Assembly (NCBI GenBank): GCA_019163175.1
Contig: JAFLKN010000020.1
Location: 62,001-126,000 of the forward strand
DNA: 64,000 nucleotides
Direction: 5' to 3'
Source of the DNA: Prolixibacteraceae bacterium
GTDB lineage: Bacteria; Bacteroidota; Bacteroidia; Bacteroidales; Prolixibacteraceae
A program made the translations under genes and the position numbers. Positions 16,380-26,273 of the stretch are shown in pieces; the first letter of the stretch is position 1; each line of letters begins with the position of its first letter. The notes under the pieces are model-generated. The model was not told the DNA's origin, made no database searches, and saw only the letters and a program-made list of their open reading frames with translations.

Positions 16380-18140
16380 TTACTTAATCAAAGCTGATTT
16401 GAGTCCTTCAACATGAGGCCCGGAAAGTTCGTCGAAATAGAACTTGTGAGTTCCTTCTCCAACGCCTGGATTACACATGATACGAACAACATTATAGAAT
16501 CCCTGATTGAATTTCGAACTGGTAGTTACATCAGATGTAAATTGGTCGCCTGTCCAGTCCCATCCGGCGCTAACTCCTGCAAAGTTGTATTCAGCAATTT
16601 CCCAGGTGTTATCTTTTTTGATTGTATAGATCAGGTCGGCAGTTCCTGTTTGCCAGGCATTGCCACCACGATCGGTATTTTCCAGTTTCATCAGAATTTT
16701 GTCGCCAGCTTTTCCGTACACCATAATTTTGAAAATATGCTGTAAGGTAAGGTCGAAACGGTAACCTGGAGCAAGTTGCATGTAGGCATTAGCCCATTGG
16801 TTGTTTGTTTTGGTGTAGTAAGCCACCTTTGACGACTTATTTGGATAAACTTTCGATGGGTTATCAACAATGGTTACTCCACAATCCTGACCAGCAACAG
16901 GCGCCATAATTACCTCGCTGAAATCGTTGTATGTAACCATCGCATCTAAAAGGAATGGTACATAGTTCGGATGATTGGCAGTTACTTCAACTGTTTTATT
17001 TGTGATAAGTGTTTCGTTTGAAGTGGTGACTGTAACCGTAACGTTGTAGGGTGCTTTACGCATGTATATATTTGTCATAGCTGCATTGTAATCAGAACCT
17101 TCTTTAACAGTTCCATCGCCAAAATCAACCTTAACTTTGGAAATTCCCAATCCTGCAGGAATTACAACATTACTTAGTTTTACAGCAAATTCATTAATAT
17201 TAGCTGTCGGGCTTACTGCTACATCAAATTTCACCTTAGGTTTTACATATCCCTTAGGAATCAATTGGTAATGCCATGCATTGCCCTCAACACGGTCGAT
17301 ACAAACCAGTTCGAGTAAGTTCTGTTCTATTTTCAGAATTTCGTATGAACCATTGGTTGCACCAACGTCGAAACACGGGAACATTGGAGTTGAGCCACCC
17401 AATGTAAGGTACGATTTGCCGTCTTTATCTTCAATAAACCAGGTTCCTGCTGATGGAGTATAATCAACGATAAAATCAGAATCTAATTCTTTTGCATTGG
17501 AATAGCCGGTGCTTGTTTTTACAAAACCTTTCACATAACTTTTGCCATGATTGGTCAATGTTGCAGCAAAGCCATTTACTTTGAAGTTGATTTCGTCGTC
17601 ATACAAAACTTTTACAGCAGCCTTAGCCAATGGACCTGCAGCCCACCATTCCAGACCAACTGTTCCGGCTGGACCAACACCAATATGGCCGGTAGCCAAA
17701 CTGTCGAGTACCCAGGTTTTACCTGCAGCAGCAGCTGTTCCACCGCTTAAGAATATAAACTTAGGATCAGTAAAAATGGAATAATCGGTTTTAGTCTGAA
17801 CAACTTTTTTCGATTTAGTTGCAATACCACCTCTGGTAATCAACGTCAGAGTAACCGTGTATTCACCCGGAAGCGCATAGGTTACAGTAGGTGATGTTTC
17901 TGTAGATTTACTTCCGTTACCCAGATCCCATGATGGAATACCAACTATTGCAGAAGTATTTTTCAGAACAAATTTGAAGTCAGTACCTCCTGAGGTAACT
18001 GAGAAGTCGAGCTGATCAGCAGTAGGAGCCTGACCGATATCAACGCTATCGTCTATTTGAGGTGCACATGCAAACATAACAAGTATGAGTGCTGCCAAAC
18101 CCAGTAGATGCTGTATATATCTCATTCTTTTCATTTTCAT
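16380..18140 (-). CDS. PKD-containing surface glycan-binding lipoprotein of the glucan locus
   Basis: Protein of 586 residues with a lipoprotein signal (Cys25 in LVMFACAPQ). A PKD-like domain follows (about 45-115; YALPGEYTVTLTL), and a second PKD-like stretch is visible around the middle (VDFGDGTVKEG). The C-terminal 150 residues look like a beta-sandwich carbohydrate-binding domain (PGYRFDLTLQHIFKIMVYGKAG is its start, shortened here by description to YRFDLTLQ). There are no catalytic motifs. Its place directly after susD fits a surface glycan-binding protein in the SusE/SusF role. ATG codons at 18140, 18134 and 18125 are all possible starts. Confidence 0.8.
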   Translation of the reverse strand: MKMKRMRYIQHLLGLAALILVMFACAPQIDDSVDIGQAPTADQLDFSVTSGGTDFKFVLKNTSAIVGIPSWDLGNGSKSTETSPTVTYALPGEYTVTLTLITRGGIATKSKKVVQTKTDYSIFTDPKFIFLSGGTAAAAGKTWVLDSLATGHIGVGPAGTVGLEWWAAGPLAKAAVKVLYDDEINFKVNGFAATLTNHGKSYVKGFVKTSTGYSNAKELDSDFIVDYTPSAGTWFIEDKDGKSYLTLGGSTPMFPCFDVGATNGSYEILKIEQNLLELVCIDRVEGNAWHYQLIPKGYVKPKVKFDVAVSPTANINEFAVKLSNVVIPAGLGISKVKVDFGDGTVKEGSDYNAAMTNIYMRKAPYNVTVTVTTSNETLITNKTVEVTANHPNYVPFLLDAMVTYNDFSEVIMAPVAGQDCGVTIVDNPSKVYPNKSSKVAYYTKTNNQWANAYMQLAPGYRFDLTLQHIFKIMVYGKAGDKILMKLENTDRGGNAWQTGTADLIYTIKKDNTWEIAEYNFAGVSAGWDWTGDQFTSDVTTSSKFNQGFYNVVRIMCNPGVGEGTHKFYFDELSGPHVEGLKSALIK

Positions 18141-18178
18141 TTATTTTAAAATTTTCGATAAAAATTTCTGAAACCTTC

Positions 18179-19774
18179 TTATTTGTAAGCTGGTACCATT
18201 TGTTTCAACACATCTTTATTCGTATTTCTGATCTCACTTGCCGGAATTGGGAACATGCCCCAGGTATTCGGATTGAATGTGCGAACAGCAAAGTCGGCAG
18301 GATTTGGAATTCCCTGTGGAGTAGTGAAACTTGCATTGATTTTGGCAGCGGCGTAATCGTTTCCTCTGCGCAACAAATCCCATTTGCGTAAGCCTTCGCC
18401 ACCAAACTCAACACGACGTTCGTGGTAGATAGCATCAAGGTTCAAACTTGTCAATGCAGCGCTGGTTCCCAAAGAACGGGTTCTTACCTGGTTGAAATAA
18501 CCAAGAGCTTTTGATGCATTGTCGGTCATATAAAGTTCGGCTGCCATCAGCAATACTTCAGCATAACGGATGTCGACGAAATTGCGTGGGAAATTGTGAG
18601 CCTGATCGCCACCACTACCAATATAAGCACTTTGAGCCATGTATTTTCTGTTGAAATAACCTGTGTTCATGAATGCCTTGTTGTATTTCGACATTTTCAC
18701 ATCAGCATTGTAGATGGTTGCATCTTTTCGTGGGTCACCAGCTTCAAATTCGTTGGCCAGACTCCAGCTCGGAATGTCGAACGACCATCCGGGGAAAATT
18801 GATGCATCACCTTCAGGATTACGAACACTCAACCAAACGCAAGAGAAATTTCCATTGATATTCCAGCCACCCCAGTCGCCTGATTTAGCTTTTTCGGAAT
18901 ACTGGATTTCGAGAATCGACTCTTTGTTATTTTGGTTGTTCCAGTCCCACAAATCAGCGTATTTAGGTAGCAGTGAATATGCATTGCTTGTAATAATCTG
19001 ATCTAATGCAGCCTGAACGTATGCCTTGTCGATAACTGTTTTTCCATCGCTAAAAGATGGAGAACCCAGCACTGATTTGGCGAAACCTTCGTGGTACAGA
19101 TAAATGCGTGCTGCCAAGGCCTGTGCAGCTGCTTTGGAAATACGACCCTTTTGTGCTGCTGAAATCTGAACAGGTAATACTGGAATTGCTTTTAACAAGT
19201 CAGTAGCTATCTGGGTGAAAATCTGGGCAGGAGTGCTTTGCGGAATAGTTTTGTAATCCTCAACACTTGGAAGAACTTCGGTAATTAGTGGCACATAGCC
19301 GTAATGACGTACTAAATCCCAGTACAAATAAGCCCTTAGAAACAATGTTTCAGCTTCCATTCTGGCTTTCAAACCTTCGGTTTTCCATTCAATGTCTGCC
19401 TGTTTTTGCAAGTAAAGGTTTGCACGGTAGATACCCGAATAGCAACGATTCCATAAATCACTTGAAGAACCATTTTCAGGAGTCATTTTGAACATTTCCA
19501 TTTCCTGCCATTGGCTCATATCGTTTACGTTGGCGCCACCACAAAATGCATCGTCAGAGTAGATGTCAGCCATTACCGGAACAAATTGCCAGTTTTGAAC
19601 TGAGTAGGCGTCGTAAACAGCAGTTAAGGCTAACATGGCCTGATCTTCTGTTTTGTAATAGTTGGCTTCAACCTGACCTGTTTTAGGCTCCAGTTCAAGA
19701 AATGAATCTGAGCAAGAGATGCTTCCGAAAGTTAAAGCCAAAAATGAGGTCACATATATTATATTCTTTTTCAT
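18179..19774 (-). CDS. SusD/RagB-family nutrient-binding outer membrane lipoprotein
   Basis: Lipoprotein of 531 residues that caps the SusC pore and binds glycan. The start at 19774 gives MKKNIIYVTSFLAL with a lipobox Cys at about residue 21 (SISCSD); the longer frame from 19801 would overlap susC and put extra charged residues before the signal. SusD marks are SFLELEPKTG, the TPR-like helices with ARMEAETLFLRAYLYWDLVRHYG, and the C-terminal FVDIRYAEVLLMAAELY and YHERRVEFGGEGLRKWDLLRRG. It lies 26 bases downstream of susC. The glycosidases downstream suggest beta-1,3-glucan as ligand. Confidence 0.96.
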   Translation of the reverse strand: MKKNIIYVTSFLALTFGSISCSDSFLELEPKTGQVEANYYKTEDQAMLALTAVYDAYSVQNWQFVPVMADIYSDDAFCGGANVNDMSQWQEMEMFKMTPENGSSSDLWNRCYSGIYRANLYLQKQADIEWKTEGLKARMEAETLFLRAYLYWDLVRHYGYVPLITEVLPSVEDYKTIPQSTPAQIFTQIATDLLKAIPVLPVQISAAQKGRISKAAAQALAARIYLYHEGFAKSVLGSPSFSDGKTVIDKAYVQAALDQIITSNAYSLLPKYADLWDWNNQNNKESILEIQYSEKAKSGDWGGWNINGNFSCVWLSVRNPEGDASIFPGWSFDIPSWSLANEFEAGDPRKDATIYNADVKMSKYNKAFMNTGYFNRKYMAQSAYIGSGGDQAHNFPRNFVDIRYAEVLLMAAELYMTDNASKALGYFNQVRTRSLGTSAALTSLNLDAIYHERRVEFGGEGLRKWDLLRRGNDYAAAKINASFTTPQGIPNPADFAVRTFNPNTWGMFPIPASEIRNTNKDVLKQMVPAYK

Positions 19775-19800
19775 CTTTTTATATTTTAAAATTGGCTTCA

Positions 19801-22800
19801 TTAAAATGTAATGTTAACACCACCTAATACTGTGCGGGCTTGTGGATAGATACCATGGTCGATACCATTGCTGAATACGCCACCGCCAATTTCAGGATCA
19901 TAGCCTTTGTAGCTGGTGAAAGTCAAGAGGTTTTCGGCAGTTACATAAAAACGTAAGTTTTTAAGTTTTATGTAATTGGTAATACTTTTTGGCAAGGTAT
20001 ATCCCAGTGTAATGTTGCGCAATCTGACAAAACTACCGTCATGAATAAAGAAATCACTAACAGTTTTCATGTTCTGGTTATCGTCAACAAATGTTACACG
20101 AGGATAATAGTTTGATGTGCCGGGTCCAGTCCAGCGATTCAGCCAGTCAGCACGGTAGTTGGTTCCGTTCATGTCGTAACGACGGGTTGCATCATAAACT
20201 TCCTGACCAAGTGCAGCATAAAGAAACATGTTCATGTCAAAGCCTTTGTATTCAAGGTTAAGGTTTAAGCCACCAGTGAAAACAGGATATGGTGAACCTA
20301 ATTCAACACGGTCAGCATCAGTAATTTTTCCATCACCGTTTTCGTCCAGGAATTTAATATCACCAGGTTTTGCTGAAGGTTGGATTTTACCGCCTGTAGA
20401 ATTAACGTAGGCTGCAATATCTTCAGTTGTCTGGAAAATACCATCGGTTTTAACGCCGTAGAAAACGCCCATTGGAGTTCCAACTTCGGCAAATAATACT
20501 CCTGCTTGTCCGAATCCTCCATCGCCGCCTTGCAGCCTTTTTTCTGAATTCTGGATGTCAAGAACTTCGTTTTTATTGTAGGCTCCGTTAATCGAAGCGT
20601 TGAAATAAACTTTACCAAATTGTTTCTTGTAGCTTACTTCACCTTCAAAACCAGAGTTGCGAACCGATCCTCCGTTGATTGTAGGAGCTGAGTTACCAAC
20701 AAGCATAGGTACCGGAGCAGTTACCAACCAGTCTTTGGTGGTTTTTACATAGTAATCAAGGGTAACGCGAAGGCTGCTTTCAAGAGTTGAGAAATCAAGA
20801 CCAATGTTTGTTTGTTCAGAGGTTTCCCATTTCAACGATGGATTGGCTATTTTGGTTGGCTGTGTGCCATTGTATTGAGTTTTGCTATCCCCAAAATAAT
20901 AAATGTTCTGGTTGCCAATAATAGATGTGTATCCGAAGTTTCCGATGTTTTCACTTCCGTTTTGTCCCCAACTGGCTCTTAATTTAAGAAGATCTACACC
21001 AGCAACACTGCTCAGAAAATCTTCTCTTGAAATAACCCAACCAGCAGCTACTGATGGGAAATAACCGTATTTATTTTCGGAACCGAAACGTGAAGAACCG
21101 TCGCGACGAATGGTTGCTGTCAACATATAACGGTCCATCAAATCATAGTTCAAACGTCCAAACAATGAAGCAACTGTATGTTCGGAATATCCGCCTCCGG
21201 CATTTACACTTTCAGGATCGGTTGCGTTGTCGATATATGCATGTTCAAAATCATCGAAAATAACATCCGATTTTTCAGCTGACAGATTTTCGAACATATC
21301 TTTAAAAGCGGTTGTACCTGCCATTACAGTAAAATGGTGTTGGTCAATCGTTTTGTCATAAGTCAAAACATTTTCGAAGTTCCATCTTGAATAGAGGTTC
21401 ATGTTTTTGTTGACTTTGTCAGTAATGGTAAAATGCATGGCATCCAAATAGTAGAATGGAGAATAACCACGAGTATTTACCAAAGCCATTTCACCGCTAT
21501 AGGTTGATTTGAAATTCAAACCTTTTAAAGCAGGATTAATTTTGCCGAAATCAACCTCAGCAAAAAGTCCTCCAATGAGCTTACTTGTTTTAGTGCTCGA
21601 ATTCAATTGGTCGAGCAGGGCAACAGGGTTGGTTATTTCCTGAAGTCCAACGCCAAAATCTTCAGGAGTAGCCCAACTTCCGTCTTCGTATTTTACAGGA
21701 ATGATCGGTGGCATATTTACAGCTTGTGCCAAACCATTTCCGAAATGACTATTAGTGTCGATACCTTTGCTGCCAATATAAGCAAGGTTGAGGTTGGTGC
21801 CAAACTTAACAAATCCAAACTCTGCAATGGTATTTAGTCTGTAACCAAATTTTTCGAATTCGGATTTTCCTTTGGCTACGATACCATCTTGTTTGAAATA
21901 ATTGAGTGATGAGGAATAACTGAGTTTGTCGTTTCCTCCATTAAATGAAACTGAGTGGTTTTGTTTTGGAGCATTGTAATTGAACATTTCGTCCTGCCAA
22001 TCGGTGTCAGCAGTATAGCTGGCCATGTTTGCAGCCGAGAATTTAGGGCTTAAACCTCCGTTAACAGCTGCTTCGTTGGTCAACATCATGTATTCCTGAC
22101 TGTTCAACATCCGAAGTTTTCTCCATGGATTTTGTACTCCATAGTAACCATCGTAAGTAACAACCATTTTTGAATCTTTTTTACCACTTTTAGTAGTAAT
22201 AAGAATAACGCCGTTAGCACCACGGGCACCATAAATAGCACTCGATGCAGCATCCTTCAAAACTTCGATTGATTCAACATCGTTCGAGTTTAGGAAATCT
22301 GTACCAGCGCCGCTCATTGGCAAACCATCGATAATATACAATGGCTCGGCATCACCGTTTGTTCCGATACCGCGGATGCGGATAGAAACCTGGTCGCCAG
22401 GTTGTCCTGAGTTGCTTGAAATTACAACTCCGGCGGTTTTACCCTGAAGAGCCTGAGTAACGCGCATGTCTGAAGTTTTTTTCAGATCATCGCTACTCAC
22501 TTTGCTAATAGCTCCGGTTACCAGACTCTTTTTCTGGGTACCGTAACCAACTACAACAACTTCATCAATATCGGTTTGCTCTGCGGCTAATACAACATTG
22601 ATTGTAGAACGCATGCTTACAGGTATTTCCTGTGTTTTCATGCCCACAAAAGAGAAGATTAGGGTTGAATTACCTGGTGCAGTTAAGGAATATTTTCCTT
22701 CCATGTCGGTAATCATACCATTTGTTGTTCCTTTAATAACAACACTTACTCCGGGAATCGGTTGTCCATCATCAGCTGATGTTACAACTCCCTTCACTTG

Positions 22801-22866
22801 TAGCCCCTGTGCGAATCCCGCAAAAGAGCTCACCAAAATTAAAAGAGCTAAAACTGCTTTTTTCAT
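19801..22866 (-). CDS. SusC/RagA-family TonB-linked outer membrane transporter
   Basis: Protein of 1021 residues. Signal peptide (about 1-19), a carboxypeptidase-regulatory-like domain (about 24-105; KGVVTSADDGQPIPGVSVVIKG region), a TonB-box-like stretch DEVVVVGYGTQKK, the plug domain with RIRGIGTNGDAEPLYIIDGLP in part and ANGVILITTKSGK, and a beta-barrel ending in a C-terminal Phe (NITF). It imports oligosaccharides with energy from a TonB-ExbBD complex; one such set lies at 52.9-55.0 kb. A TAnnTTTG element and a cluster of ACATCA half-sites lie upstream, so it probably heads the glucan transcript under control of the neighbouring regulator. Confidence 0.97.
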   Translation of the reverse strand: MKKAVLALLILVSSFAGFAQGLQVKGVVTSADDGQPIPGVSVVIKGTTNGMITDMEGKYSLTAPGNSTLIFSFVGMKTQEIPVSMRSTINVVLAAEQTDIDEVVVVGYGTQKKSLVTGAISKVSSDDLKKTSDMRVTQALQGKTAGVVISSNSGQPGDQVSIRIRGIGTNGDAEPLYIIDGLPMSGAGTDFLNSNDVESIEVLKDAASSAIYGARGANGVILITTKSGKKDSKMVVTYDGYYGVQNPWRKLRMLNSQEYMMLTNEAAVNGGLSPKFSAANMASYTADTDWQDEMFNYNAPKQNHSVSFNGGNDKLSYSSSLNYFKQDGIVAKGKSEFEKFGYRLNTIAEFGFVKFGTNLNLAYIGSKGIDTNSHFGNGLAQAVNMPPIIPVKYEDGSWATPEDFGVGLQEITNPVALLDQLNSSTKTSKLIGGLFAEVDFGKINPALKGLNFKSTYSGEMALVNTRGYSPFYYLDAMHFTITDKVNKNMNLYSRWNFENVLTYDKTIDQHHFTVMAGTTAFKDMFENLSAEKSDVIFDDFEHAYIDNATDPESVNAGGGYSEHTVASLFGRLNYDLMDRYMLTATIRRDGSSRFGSENKYGYFPSVAAGWVISREDFLSSVAGVDLLKLRASWGQNGSENIGNFGYTSIIGNQNIYYFGDSKTQYNGTQPTKIANPSLKWETSEQTNIGLDFSTLESSLRVTLDYYVKTTKDWLVTAPVPMLVGNSAPTINGGSVRNSGFEGEVSYKKQFGKVYFNASINGAYNKNEVLDIQNSEKRLQGGDGGFGQAGVLFAEVGTPMGVFYGVKTDGIFQTTEDIAAYVNSTGGKIQPSAKPGDIKFLDENGDGKITDADRVELGSPYPVFTGGLNLNLEYKGFDMNMFLYAALGQEVYDATRRYDMNGTNYRADWLNRWTGPGTSNYYPRVTFVDDNQNMKTVSDFFIHDGSFVRLRNITLGYTLPKSITNYIKLKNLRFYVTAENLLTFTSYKGYDPEIGGGVFSNGIDHGIYPQARTVLGGVNITF

Positions 22867-22936
22867 AAGTAAATAAATTTTTAGAAATGGTTTCTAAAGA
22901 ATTAAAAGAATTGATTTGGTTTGTCAATTTGAGCAA

Positions 22937-22944
22937 CAAAAGTA
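22937..22944 (-). promoter_or_regulatory. -7 element of the susC promoter
   Basis: The minus strand reads TACTTTTG, an exact TAnnTTTG match, about 70 bases before the susC ATG. There is no good -33 element, which fits an activator-dependent promoter. Confidence 0.55.
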
Positions 22945-22988
22945 ACTCGTCTATGTGAAGGAAAGAAGGATTTTTCTACAGCAAAAAT

Positions 22989-23027
22989 ACATCTGATGTA
23001 ATTTTCAATTACATCAAATATACATCA
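22989..23027 (-). promoter_or_regulatory. clustered ACATCA/TGATGT half-sites, candidate operator for the glucan regulator
   Basis: TGATGTAATT (22994-23003) and AATTACATCA (23007-23016) form a perfect 10-base inverted repeat with a 3-base spacer. ACATC at 22989-22993 forms a second small palindrome with the adjoining GATGT, and another ACATCA at 23022-23027 repeats the half-site 11 bases after the one at 23011. The cluster lies 50-85 bases upstream of the susC -7 element. That is a natural place for an activator dimer, presumably the LuxR-type regulator encoded next door. Confidence 0.55.
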
Positions 23028-23130
23028 CTGAATTATCTATTTTATTGATATTAAGAATTTTGATATTAGTTAACCTAAAAATAACAATACAACAATTGAA
23101 TTTTGGAGTTTCAGTTTCAGTTTACAAACT

Positions 23131-26061
23131 TTATAAGTCAATGATCATTCTTGTGAGGTTTTGATCACGATCGATATTCAGTTTTTTACGGACCCGGTAT
23201 CTGCAAATCTCAACCCCTCGAATAGATATATTCATTAACGGGGCAATCTCTTTTGTCGAGATATTCATTCTTAAATAGGCACAAAGCTTTAATTCTTTTG
23301 GGGTAAGATTAGGATATTGTTCTTTCAGCCGGCTAAGGAAATCTTCATGTACTTCATCAAATGCTGTTTCAAATATTTCCCATTGTTTTTTATGGTCTAT
23401 GTCTTTATCAATCTTGTTAATCAGCGATGTGATTTTGTCTTTTAATGATTCATCGGAGCTTGATCTTTTTAGTTTTTCCAATTCCTCTTTAATCTTTACA
23501 AGGAATTTATTTTTCCTGATCAAATCCATAGTCTGGTTGGCCAGTTCTTTATCCCGGTGAATCATTTCAATTTTCAGCTTCTCATTTTTTAGATTGATAA
23601 TTTTCTTTTCTGAAATTAATGCCTGTTTGATGTATTCTTGTTCTTTCTGGCGATAGGATCGCAGATGTTTAAGTCTTTCTTTCCGCTTCGATATTTCGAT
23701 TCGTTTTAATACCACCCAAAAGGCAAACAGTAATAATCCTAAAAATATCAGAGAATAAATGGCATATGCATAACTTGATCGGTACCAGGGAGGTCTGATT
23801 GTGAATGCCAGACTATCCGTTGAGCTTTCAATACCCAACTGATTCCGTGCTTTTACACTAAAAATGTAATCGCCAGGGGGTAAACTTGCATATTCATTAA
23901 ATGAAGTGTTGCTCCAGGCCGACCATTTGTTGTTATAGCCTGAAAGTTTGAAACTATATTCTATATTTTCCTGGTTATCAAAGGAAGGCGATGTGTAAGA
24001 AAATCTAAAGGTGTTGTCTTTAAATGGGAAACTAAATTCAGCTTGATCCGCATTTCCAGAGGTATTGGTGGTGTGTGAATAGAAGAAGGTGCTGTCAAGG
24101 TATAATGCGCTGGCACGGTTTATAAAAGTTGAAAATTCCGTATTATGCTCAAAATTCGCAAGTGGGGAATAATGCGCAAATCCTTCTTCTATTCCGAAGA
24201 AAACATCTTCCTTAGAGTAGGAGTATATCGACTCAAATCCGCTGATAAATTTACCTGTTAATAATCCAAACGGTGAACTTACATGCTTATAGCTTAAGTC
24301 TTCCTGGATTCTGAAGACTCCCGTTTTATTCTTCATTAAATCCCAGGCAATGTACCAGATATTGCCAGTTTTATCTTCTTTCAGATATGATATATCTTTT
24401 AAAGGGCTTAGCAATTGGTTAAAAGTGGCAGATGTTTCAAACTTGTTGGTTTTTGCATTGTATTCATAACATCCAGCATTTGATGTAATTATGATTTTTC
24501 CTTTTATTTTAAAAACGTTCAGATTATAATCAGTCGGTAATCCATCTTTTGACTTGTAAAACTGGAAAGAAGGAATGCTGTCTAGATTAGTCCCAATTTG
24601 TAATTTATATATTCCTTTAAACCCGTGACTCATCCACATATCACCATTTTGATCCTCCTCAAAAACACGAAACGATTCCTCAAATCCCTTTATTTTTTTT
24701 GAAAATACCCAATGCCCGTTTTGCTTTTTGTAGAGCGTTAATCCACTATAGGTTCCGCCGATCAAAAGTTCCGGAAACTTTCTGTGTGTATGAAATTTCC
24801 AGGCACCTGGAATTTTGCTTATCTGCCTTGCCATTTCACCTTCAACTTCATAAGTCCCATTGTTATGTCCACAAAGCAATAAGCCATCATGAATGCCCAA
24901 ATACCACACCTGTCCGTTTGTGCCGGGAATCAAGCGGAAATCATCATTCTGCCGTTTGTTTTCCCAGTCTTTAACAAATAAACCCTGATTGGTACCCACA
25001 TAAATCTTCCCTTTATAAATCATTGTAGTATAACCAGCTCCAATCCCATCTGATTGTTGCAGAAAAGTGATTGGTGAATTGATGTTGAGGTAATCAATAC
25101 CATTATCAAGTCCAAGCCAAAGGTTCCCACTCCTGTCTGCAAAAACTTTTAAAATTGTATTGTTTTGAAGTCCTTTCTGGCGATTGATGTGCTGGATAAT
25201 GTTACCTGTCTCATCGATAATGATGACTCCATCCTGAATTGTACCAATGGCATAATATTTATCCTGAAGTTTTGTTGCACTAAAAATCTGTTTTTGCCTG
25301 AAGATTTGGTTTACCGGAACTGACCATTCTCTTAGTTTGCTGCCATCATAAATGAATATTCCTTTATTTAGTGTACAAATCATGAGTTCATCTCCCTTGT
25401 TAAATGACATGATTGACCACACTTCTTCGCCCCGAATGCTTTCGCAATCGTTTAATGTTGTAAGCTTATCGTTAGAGAATTCCATTAAACCTTTCTCGAT
25501 GTCGTTCAGGTATAAATGTCCGTTTACCTGAAACGAGTTTTGAAACCGGGTTGGAGCTTTAATTACAGAGACCGTTGAATCATTCTTGAAAATAAAGGCA
25601 CAATTGTACGATTGGTAAATGATATGATCCTCAAACGAATTAATATTCCAAATATCGTCGAAATTGAGAAAGTCTTTGGGGATGTATTTCTTCAACGAAC
25701 GAAACTCCATTTTGCCAGATTTGCTTATATTCATTTTACCCAGTTCATTGTATGCTCCAACATACACTTGTCCGTTTTGGGCAATGTAAACTGACCTAAC
25801 AATCGATGAATTGGGCATTTTGTGCATTTGCCAGCTTACCCCATCAAACGAAAGTAACCCTTGGTTGTTGGCAAAATACATGAATCCTTGCTGATCCTGA
25901 TCAATCGACCAATTCTGTGTTCCGCCCCGGTATTCTTTCTTAGAATAATTGTGAATAGCAGGAACCCCGATATTGATTATTTCTGCAGAAACATGCGTTG
26001 CCGGCAACAAGAGGTATATAAATAAGTAAATCAGATTTTTGCACATAAGATTTTCATTCAT
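23131..26061 (-). CDS. membrane-spanning one-component regulator: sensor propeller, Y_Y_Y, LuxR-type HTH
   Basis: Protein of 976 residues. Signal peptide near 1-27, a large periplasmic two-component-regulator propeller (recurring GNLWLGLDNGI-like blades, about 50-680), a Y_Y_Y domain (about 690-760; ENIEYSFKLSGYNNKWS, YASLPPGDYIFSVKA), one transmembrane helix (about 770-792), a cytoplasmic coiled coil (about 795-880) and a C-terminal LuxR-type helix-turn-helix (LTPKELKLCAYLRMNISTKEI). It has no kinase or receiver domain, so it is a one-component transmembrane activator, comparable in logic to SusR rather than to hybrid two-component systems. The first ATG is 26061; the frame continues back to a TTG at 26079. 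It lies directly upstream of susC, so glucan is the inferred signal. Confidence 0.9.
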   Translation of the reverse strand: MNENLMCKNLIYLFIYLLLPATHVSAEIINIGVPAIHNYSKKEYRGGTQNWSIDQDQQGFMYFANNQGLLSFDGVSWQMHKMPNSSIVRSVYIAQNGQVYVGAYNELGKMNISKSGKMEFRSLKKYIPKDFLNFDDIWNINSFEDHIIYQSYNCAFIFKNDSTVSVIKAPTRFQNSFQVNGHLYLNDIEKGLMEFSNDKLTTLNDCESIRGEEVWSIMSFNKGDELMICTLNKGIFIYDGSKLREWSVPVNQIFRQKQIFSATKLQDKYYAIGTIQDGVIIIDETGNIIQHINRQKGLQNNTILKVFADRSGNLWLGLDNGIDYLNINSPITFLQQSDGIGAGYTTMIYKGKIYVGTNQGLFVKDWENKRQNDDFRLIPGTNGQVWYLGIHDGLLLCGHNNGTYEVEGEMARQISKIPGAWKFHTHRKFPELLIGGTYSGLTLYKKQNGHWVFSKKIKGFEESFRVFEEDQNGDMWMSHGFKGIYKLQIGTNLDSIPSFQFYKSKDGLPTDYNLNVFKIKGKIIITSNAGCYEYNAKTNKFETSATFNQLLSPLKDISYLKEDKTGNIWYIAWDLMKNKTGVFRIQEDLSYKHVSSPFGLLTGKFISGFESIYSYSKEDVFFGIEEGFAHYSPLANFEHNTEFSTFINRASALYLDSTFFYSHTTNTSGNADQAEFSFPFKDNTFRFSYTSPSFDNQENIEYSFKLSGYNNKWSAWSNTSFNEYASLPPGDYIFSVKARNQLGIESSTDSLAFTIRPPWYRSSYAYAIYSLIFLGLLLFAFWVVLKRIEISKRKERLKHLRSYRQKEQEYIKQALISEKKIINLKNEKLKIEMIHRDKELANQTMDLIRKNKFLVKIKEELEKLKRSSSDESLKDKITSLINKIDKDIDHKKQWEIFETAFDEVHEDFLSRLKEQYPNLTPKELKLCAYLRMNISTKEIAPLMNISIRGVEICRYRVRKKLNIDRDQNLTRMIIDL

Positions 26062-26273
26062 TTTAAGATATTCTTTCAACTGAACAACAAAATTGGATGA
26101 AAGAATTTAAATATACAATTATTTAGTGTGACTTGGTAAGTTTGGCTTTTTTAGCTCAACTGGTTAAGTTCGGATAGCTAAAAGATAAATAAACAGATTT
26201 GATTATATTCTCTTATTTGTTCAACTTTATTGTTTTAAATTGATAACTATATTGAGAAAATAAATTACAGAAA

